This document shows positions 59,917 to 64,000 of a stretch of 64,000 nt of DNA, piece after piece (within the stretch, counting starts at the first letter, position 1; each line of letters starts with the position of its first letter). This DNA comes from Zanthoxylum bungeanum. Taxonomy: Eukaryota; Streptophyta; Magnoliopsida; Sapindales; Rutaceae. Made by a program: the position numbers and the translations under genes. The notes beneath the pieces were generated by a model, which saw only the letters and a list, made by a program, of their open reading frames with translations, ran no database searches and was not told the DNA's origin. The DNA lies in NCBI GenBank assembly GCA_019454045.1, contig SKCR01032780.1:109031-173030 (forward strand), given 5' to 3'.

Positions 59917-62024
59917 TAGGGGTGTCAATTTGGGTCAGGATTCGTTTATTCGTTCGATTCGATTCGCTTTAAAACGAATATGGGTTGGAAAATTGGATTC
60001 GTTTAATAAATGGGTCAATTCGATTCGATTCGTTTAATTAACGAATCGAATCCGAATTTGAGCTCTTCAATTCGTTTATTCGTTTAGAATTCGTTTATTT
60101 AAACGAATCATAAACGAATCGAATTCGAATCGAATTCGTTTACCATCCGTTTAATTATATTACAAATTTACCCTCAATTTTATTTATTATATTAGTTAAA
60201 CTCGAAGGGTAATTTAATAATTTCAAACGTTTAACTTAAGTATATAAATTGAAATCTAAAACCTAAACCTAAAATCTAAAGTTCTAAACCTAAACTCACT
60301 CTGTCGGCGGCCTCAATCTCCCTCAGAGTCGTAGCAGCCATCGACCATGGTAGCAACCAGCAGGTAATGTTTTGTAATAATTCTTTCAACAGTGGCCACT
60401 TCTGCAAAAAAAGTAAACAGAGATGATAAAGATTTTGATTCTTCTCTAAATATGGTGGCCTTAACTTCCAGGAAAACAAAAAGACCCCAACTAGATTTTC
60501 TTGTTCATTTAATTCGTTTTTGGCTTCATATTCACTGCTGAAAGTGATGGCCTCATATTTCAGATCTAAACACCTTGAATGAAGAACATGGTAATATGGT
60601 ATCAGTCATTGGAAGCAGTCCATGCACATGCATTTGCAAACTTTGATTATTGGGTTTGATTTTTTTGTGTTCATTTTATATCTTTGATGTGATTATTAAT
60701 ATTATTTTCGGTTTTATCGTTGTGGTGAGTTCTCTGCATTTCTTAGCAAGTTTGTTTCTTACAAAGTACTTGATGAATAAATTTAGTTTTCTACTTGATT
60801 TTTCAAAAATCCCTTGGTCCAGGCAGGGCACTGTAAGAAGTCTTTTTGCTTATTTAATTAAAGGTCTATGGTTTCAATCTGTTCGATCTAATGATCTTTA
60901 GGAATACAAGCCAAGGACACCATTTATTATAAAGTGCCTAAGTTTAAACCTTTTACAAGTGTTGATAGTGTGCTTACATTGACAATAGACTTGATAAGTG
61001 AAACATAATGCATTCCAGAAAAGAAGCCTAAAATGTAGATTAAATTGCAAATATTGTATTAGGTTAGTTATATTCTTAGGAGAATGAATTATGCTATGTC
61101 ATGCTTTCTTATTCCATTCTGTTGTGATTTTTTAATCCCAATTTGATACTTAATTAATTCATGCTTGTTGCAGAGTGCTCCCCAGCAAATCTTGGAGAGT
61201 TATGAGCTTGCATCTGTGACTCTGGAGTATAGGAGGGAGTGTGGAAGGGACAGTGTGTTGCAGTCCCTGACTGCAGTCTCAGGCAATGACATTGGCAATC
61301 TGGTGAACTTAGGCAGTGTTGAGTGCCAGCACTTGCTTCGACTAGAGGAATGTGCTGAAATTGTGAGAGCAAGGACCGATTGGAGGCCTAAGGTTGCCCA
61401 GAACTTTGGGAATGTTGGTCAGATTCCAGCAGAAAGCACTTAAACCTGGAGTTTCTTGCAACGGAGCAGCGGTAGTCACACCCTGGTGTCACATTGCTTG
61501 CGAAGAATTCTGCTTGTGACGAGAACTCACTTAACTATGTCAAAGTTCGTGAACTCACAAGAAAGCTTGTTGTAAAGATTTTAACACTTTAGTAAGGAAT
61601 ATGTTATTAAATATGGTATGAGATGGATGTTGATTTTGTATTTTATTTTGATTAAATGAATTGAATTCGAATACGAATATTTGATTATTAAACGAATACA
61701 AAATTCGATTCGTTTAATTTGATATAAACGAATCGGATGCGAATAATAAACGAATCGAATGTGAATAGTAAACGAATCGGATGCGAATAGTAAACGAAAC
61801 GGATGTGAATAGTAAACGAATAATAAATTCGATTCGATTCGTTTGATTTATGTAAACGAATAAACGAATCGAATATGAATATTCGTTTATTAAACGAATC
61901 GAATTCGAATCCTAATATCAGGATTCGTTTAATAAACGAATCGAATTCGAATTTAGTGCATTACAATTCGATTCGTTTAGAATTCGTCACGAATTCGATT
62001 CGTTTATTCGTTTTGACACCCCTA
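59917..62024. mobile_element. hAT-type element carrying a FATB gene fragment, 2108 bp
   Basis: The inverted ends are TAGGGGTGTCAA and TTGACACCCCTA with a perfect 8 bp duplication ACTTAAGC at 59909-59916 and 62025-62032. Both arms hold arrays of AAACGAATCGAAT words (59935-60145 and 61660-62010). There is no transposase. The interior (about 60230-61600) is gene-like sequence including the last exon of a FATB acyl-ACP thioesterase. It splits the integrase of copia element 2. Confidence 0.92.
61174..61443 (+). pseudogene. FATB: Captured last exon of a FATB palmitoyl-acyl carrier protein thioesterase gene
   Basis: The segment follows an intact splice acceptor TTGTTGCAG and reads SAPQQILESYELASVTLEYR, ECGRDSVLQSLTAVSGNDIG, then CQHLLRLEECAEIVRARTDWRPK and a C-terminus GQIPAEST with stop at 61441-61443. 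FATB releases saturated fatty acids from acyl carrier protein in plastids. This is the C-terminal part of the second hotdog domain only; the upstream catalytic region is not recognised. The open frame has no stops over 89 codons. About 270 bp of intron-like sequence precedes it. Confidence 0.88.
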
Positions 62025-62540
62025 ACTTAAGCAACGAATTTCAAGATTACTTGAGAGAAATGACATTGTTTCCCAGTGGACTCCTCCGGGAACTCCACAG
62101 CATAATGGGGTATCCGAAAGGAGAAATCGTACATTATTAGATATGGTCCAATCAATGATGCCAGACACGGATCTACCTCTTTCATTTTGGGGTCTTGCTT
62201 TAGAAACTGCAACACTACTACTAAACCAAGTTCCTTTCAAGACTGTTAGTCAAACACCATTTGAGTTATTGTCTGGGAAACGTCATAGTCTTAGTTATCT
62301 AAGAGTTTGGGGATGTGACCCATATGTTAAGCTCACACAAACTAACAAATTGGATGATAAGGTAATTAAATATAAGTTTGTAGGATATGCCTTGAACTCA
62401 AGAGCATACGTGTTCTACATCCCAAATGAACAAAGAACATTTGTCTCACGAAATGCTAAATTTCTAAAGAATGAATTCATTTTCAAGAAATATAGTGGGA
62501 GTAGACTTGACCTCGTGAGGTACGAGAAGAACAAACTAAC

Positions 62541-63700
62541 ATGGAACAAAGCCCCAGACCCCTCAAAAGGGCAGCGACGGAACAACCACAAGGTTATGAA
62601 CTTAGAAGGTATGGTAGAGAAATATATGAGCCTGAAAGATATGGTTTTCATATTGATGAGGAACATGATCAGGTCATTGATAATGACGATCCCACCAGTT
62701 ATGACGAAGCAATGCGTGACATTGATTCAGTCAAGTGGCCTGTGGCCATGAAATCCGAAATAGATTCTATGTATCAGAATCAAGTCTGGGACTTGGTGGA
62801 TGCACCTGAAGGGATAAAAATCATAGGCTGCAAATGGATTTACAAGCGTAAAACTGATGTAGAAGGCAACATCCAAACCTATAAGGCTAGTTGGTGGCGA
62901 AAGGTTATAGACAAATCCAAGGAATTGACTATGACGAAACCTTCTCGCCTGTTGCAATGATAAAGTCCATTCGAATTTTACTGGCACTAGCTGCACACTT
63001 TGATTATGAGATTTGGCAGATGTATGTCAAAACAGCTTTCCTTAATGGGAACCTCGTAGAGGAAGTCTATATGACACAACCTGAGGGGTTTGCATCTAAG
63101 GATGATCATAATAAAGTGTGCAAGCTTAAATGATCCATTTATGGACTCAAGCAAGCCTCCAGAAGTTGGAATATACGGTTTGATGAGGCAATCAAAGAAT
63201 TTGACTTCATAAAAAATGTAGACGAGCCTTGTGTTTACAGGAAAAGTAGTGGGAGTGCTGTTGTATTTCTTGTATTATATGTCGATGACATATTAATCAT
63301 CGGGAATGATATTCCCATGATGCAAGCCACCAAGTAATGGTTATCTCATAATTTCTCCATGAAAGATTTGGGAGAAGCAACCTACATCCTCGGCATTAAG
63401 ATCTACTGTAATAGATCTAAGAGGTTGTTAGGACTTTCTCAATCAACATACATAGATAAAGTTTTGAAAAGATTCAAAATGGAAGATTCCAAAAGAGGTA
63501 ATTTACCTACTTGTTATGAAATCAAATTATCTAAGGAGTAATGTCCACATACGCATTCAGATAGAAAGCGTATGAGTAGGATCATTTATGCTTCAACAAG
63601 AAGATCGATCATGTACTCCATGCTATGTACAATACATGATGTCTCTTATGCTTTTAGCATAACGAGCAGGTATCAGACAAATCCTGGTGAGCAACACTGG
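62541..63700 (+). pseudogene. Copia reverse transcriptase and start of RNase H
   Basis: Reverse transcriptase starts in the frame at 62541 (EPERYGFHIDEEHD, SYDEAMRDIDSVKWPVAMKSE, GCKWIYKRKTDVEGNIQTYKA). One base is missing at about 62888 in the [11 protein letters not shown] region, and the frame continues in 62891-63133 ([20 protein letters not shown]). A CGA-to-TGA stop lies at 63130. Then come SIYGLKQASRSWN and the catalytic YVDDILIIGND (about 63277-63310), a further stop at about 63336, MKDLGEATYILGIKI, and the RNase H lead-in to SITSRYQTNPGEQHW at 63700, where another element begins. Confidence 0.88.
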
Positions 63701-64000
63701 TGTGGGACACAGAAACTGGGCGACGCATGCTGTTCCGGGCTCGCGGCCCGGTTGGGAGTACGGAGTAGCCCACGGGGGACTAAACCGGAGAATAATGGAG
63801 TCGCCACCCGATGTGAACCGGGAAAATGAGATTTAAGGCCGCACTCACCCCTCGCAAGGGAAGACCTCAAACCGTTGGGTTCGGAATGGTCACTTACTTA
63901 TGTCACTTGTAATAAAAAGATTTGTGCAATAATCTAACCAAGCCTAAGCAACACATATTTCCAAGTGTATTCTACTTTTCAGTTCACATGCATGAAAGTC
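63701..64000 (-). mobile_element. Third copy of the TGTAGG LTR family, entering from the right edge
   Basis: The segment begins TGTGGGACACAGAAAC and matches, in reverse, the last 270 bp of the outer solo LTR (28773 back to about 28500) and 24115-24380 directly, including GGAGTCGCCACCCG and AAGACCTCAAACCGTTGGGT. Its other end is outside the window, so it may be a solo LTR or a whole element. It interrupts the RNase H region of copia element 2. Confidence 0.82.

Larger units (their letters stand above)
59481..62530 (+). pseudogene. Copia integrase, split by a hAT-type element
   Basis: The pre-integrase zinc region (LLLWHSRLGHI, CESCLLGK) leads into the catalytic core: IHSDVCGPM with the first Asp, YFITFIDDHSRYGYVYLM with the second Asp, then SDRGGEYLS up to 59916. 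It resumes at 62033 with NEFQDYLREM. The third acidic residue region is followed by LPLSFWGLALETATLLLNQV and the PFELLSGKRHSLSYLRVWGC end. A frame change and a stop lie between 62080 and 62143. Confidence 0.85.
54903..64000 (+). mobile_element. Ty1/copia-type LTR retrotransposon 2 (right end beyond window)
   Basis: The 5' LTR is followed by a primer site, a long leader and copia gag, protease, integrase, reverse transcriptase and RNase H in order. It is disrupted by a hAT-type element at 59917-62024 and a TGTAGG-family LTR from 63701. Its coding sequence is far better kept than that of copia element 1 but still has stops and frameshifts. It inserted into another LTR element, flank CACGC at 54898-54902. 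The 3' LTR is not in view. Confidence 0.9.

Overview
The window is nuclear DNA of a flowering plant, most likely a eudicot. It is AT-rich, the genes have short exons with GT-AG introns, the proteins belong to plant-type families, and the spaces between genes are full of LTR retrotransposons, miniature elements, SINEs and hAT/MULE-type DNA elements. I cannot name the species.

Five host genes can be built from the sequence. An ALKBH1-type 2-oxoglutarate/Fe(II) dioxygenase lies on the minus strand at 359-3268, and its 3' end runs off the left edge. A plastid-type DUF493 (YbeD-like) protein is on the plus strand at 4543-8091 in five exons. A shortened molybdenum-cofactor-sulfurase-like protein is on the plus strand at 9844-11195 in three exons. 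A single-exon IRX15/IRX15-LIKE (DUF579) xylan biosynthesis protein is on the minus strand at 36280-37143. A complete eight-exon YTH-domain m6A reader of the ECT type is on the minus strand at 39514-50228, with one intron of 6.4 kb filled with retroelements.

The rest is mostly mobile DNA. A Ty1/copia element (14133-30456, TSD AGAAG, LTRs of about 1.93 kb) carries in its 3' LTR a 6.56 kb nested block. The block is a solo LTR of a second family (22210-28773, TSD ACTAG), itself split by a 702 bp hAT-type element (23257-23958, TSD CACCTAAG) and by an oppositely oriented solo LTR of the same family (24115-27213, TSD CCCTC). A second copia element (from 54903 past the right edge) sits in the remains of a third LTR element. 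Its integrase is split by a 2.1 kb hAT-type element (59917-62024, TSD ACTTAAGC) carrying the last exon of a FATB acyl-ACP thioesterase gene. Its RNase H region is cut at about 63701 by a further member of the solo-LTR family.

Smaller repeats include two copies of one TRIM element, in introns of the ALKBH1 and YTH genes, five copies of one tRNA-derived SINE, a MULE-like MITE with 145 bp terminal repeats, several hAT-like miniature elements, a 53 bp tandem array, and AT-rich segmental duplications.

The host genes show no sign of acting as a cluster. ALKBH1 and the YTH reader both belong to nucleic-acid methylation biology, but they lie more than 36 kb apart and nothing here suggests shared regulation. 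The most unusual signal is a set of three tandem hairpins with one shared loop and changing but complementary stems inside both TRIM copies.
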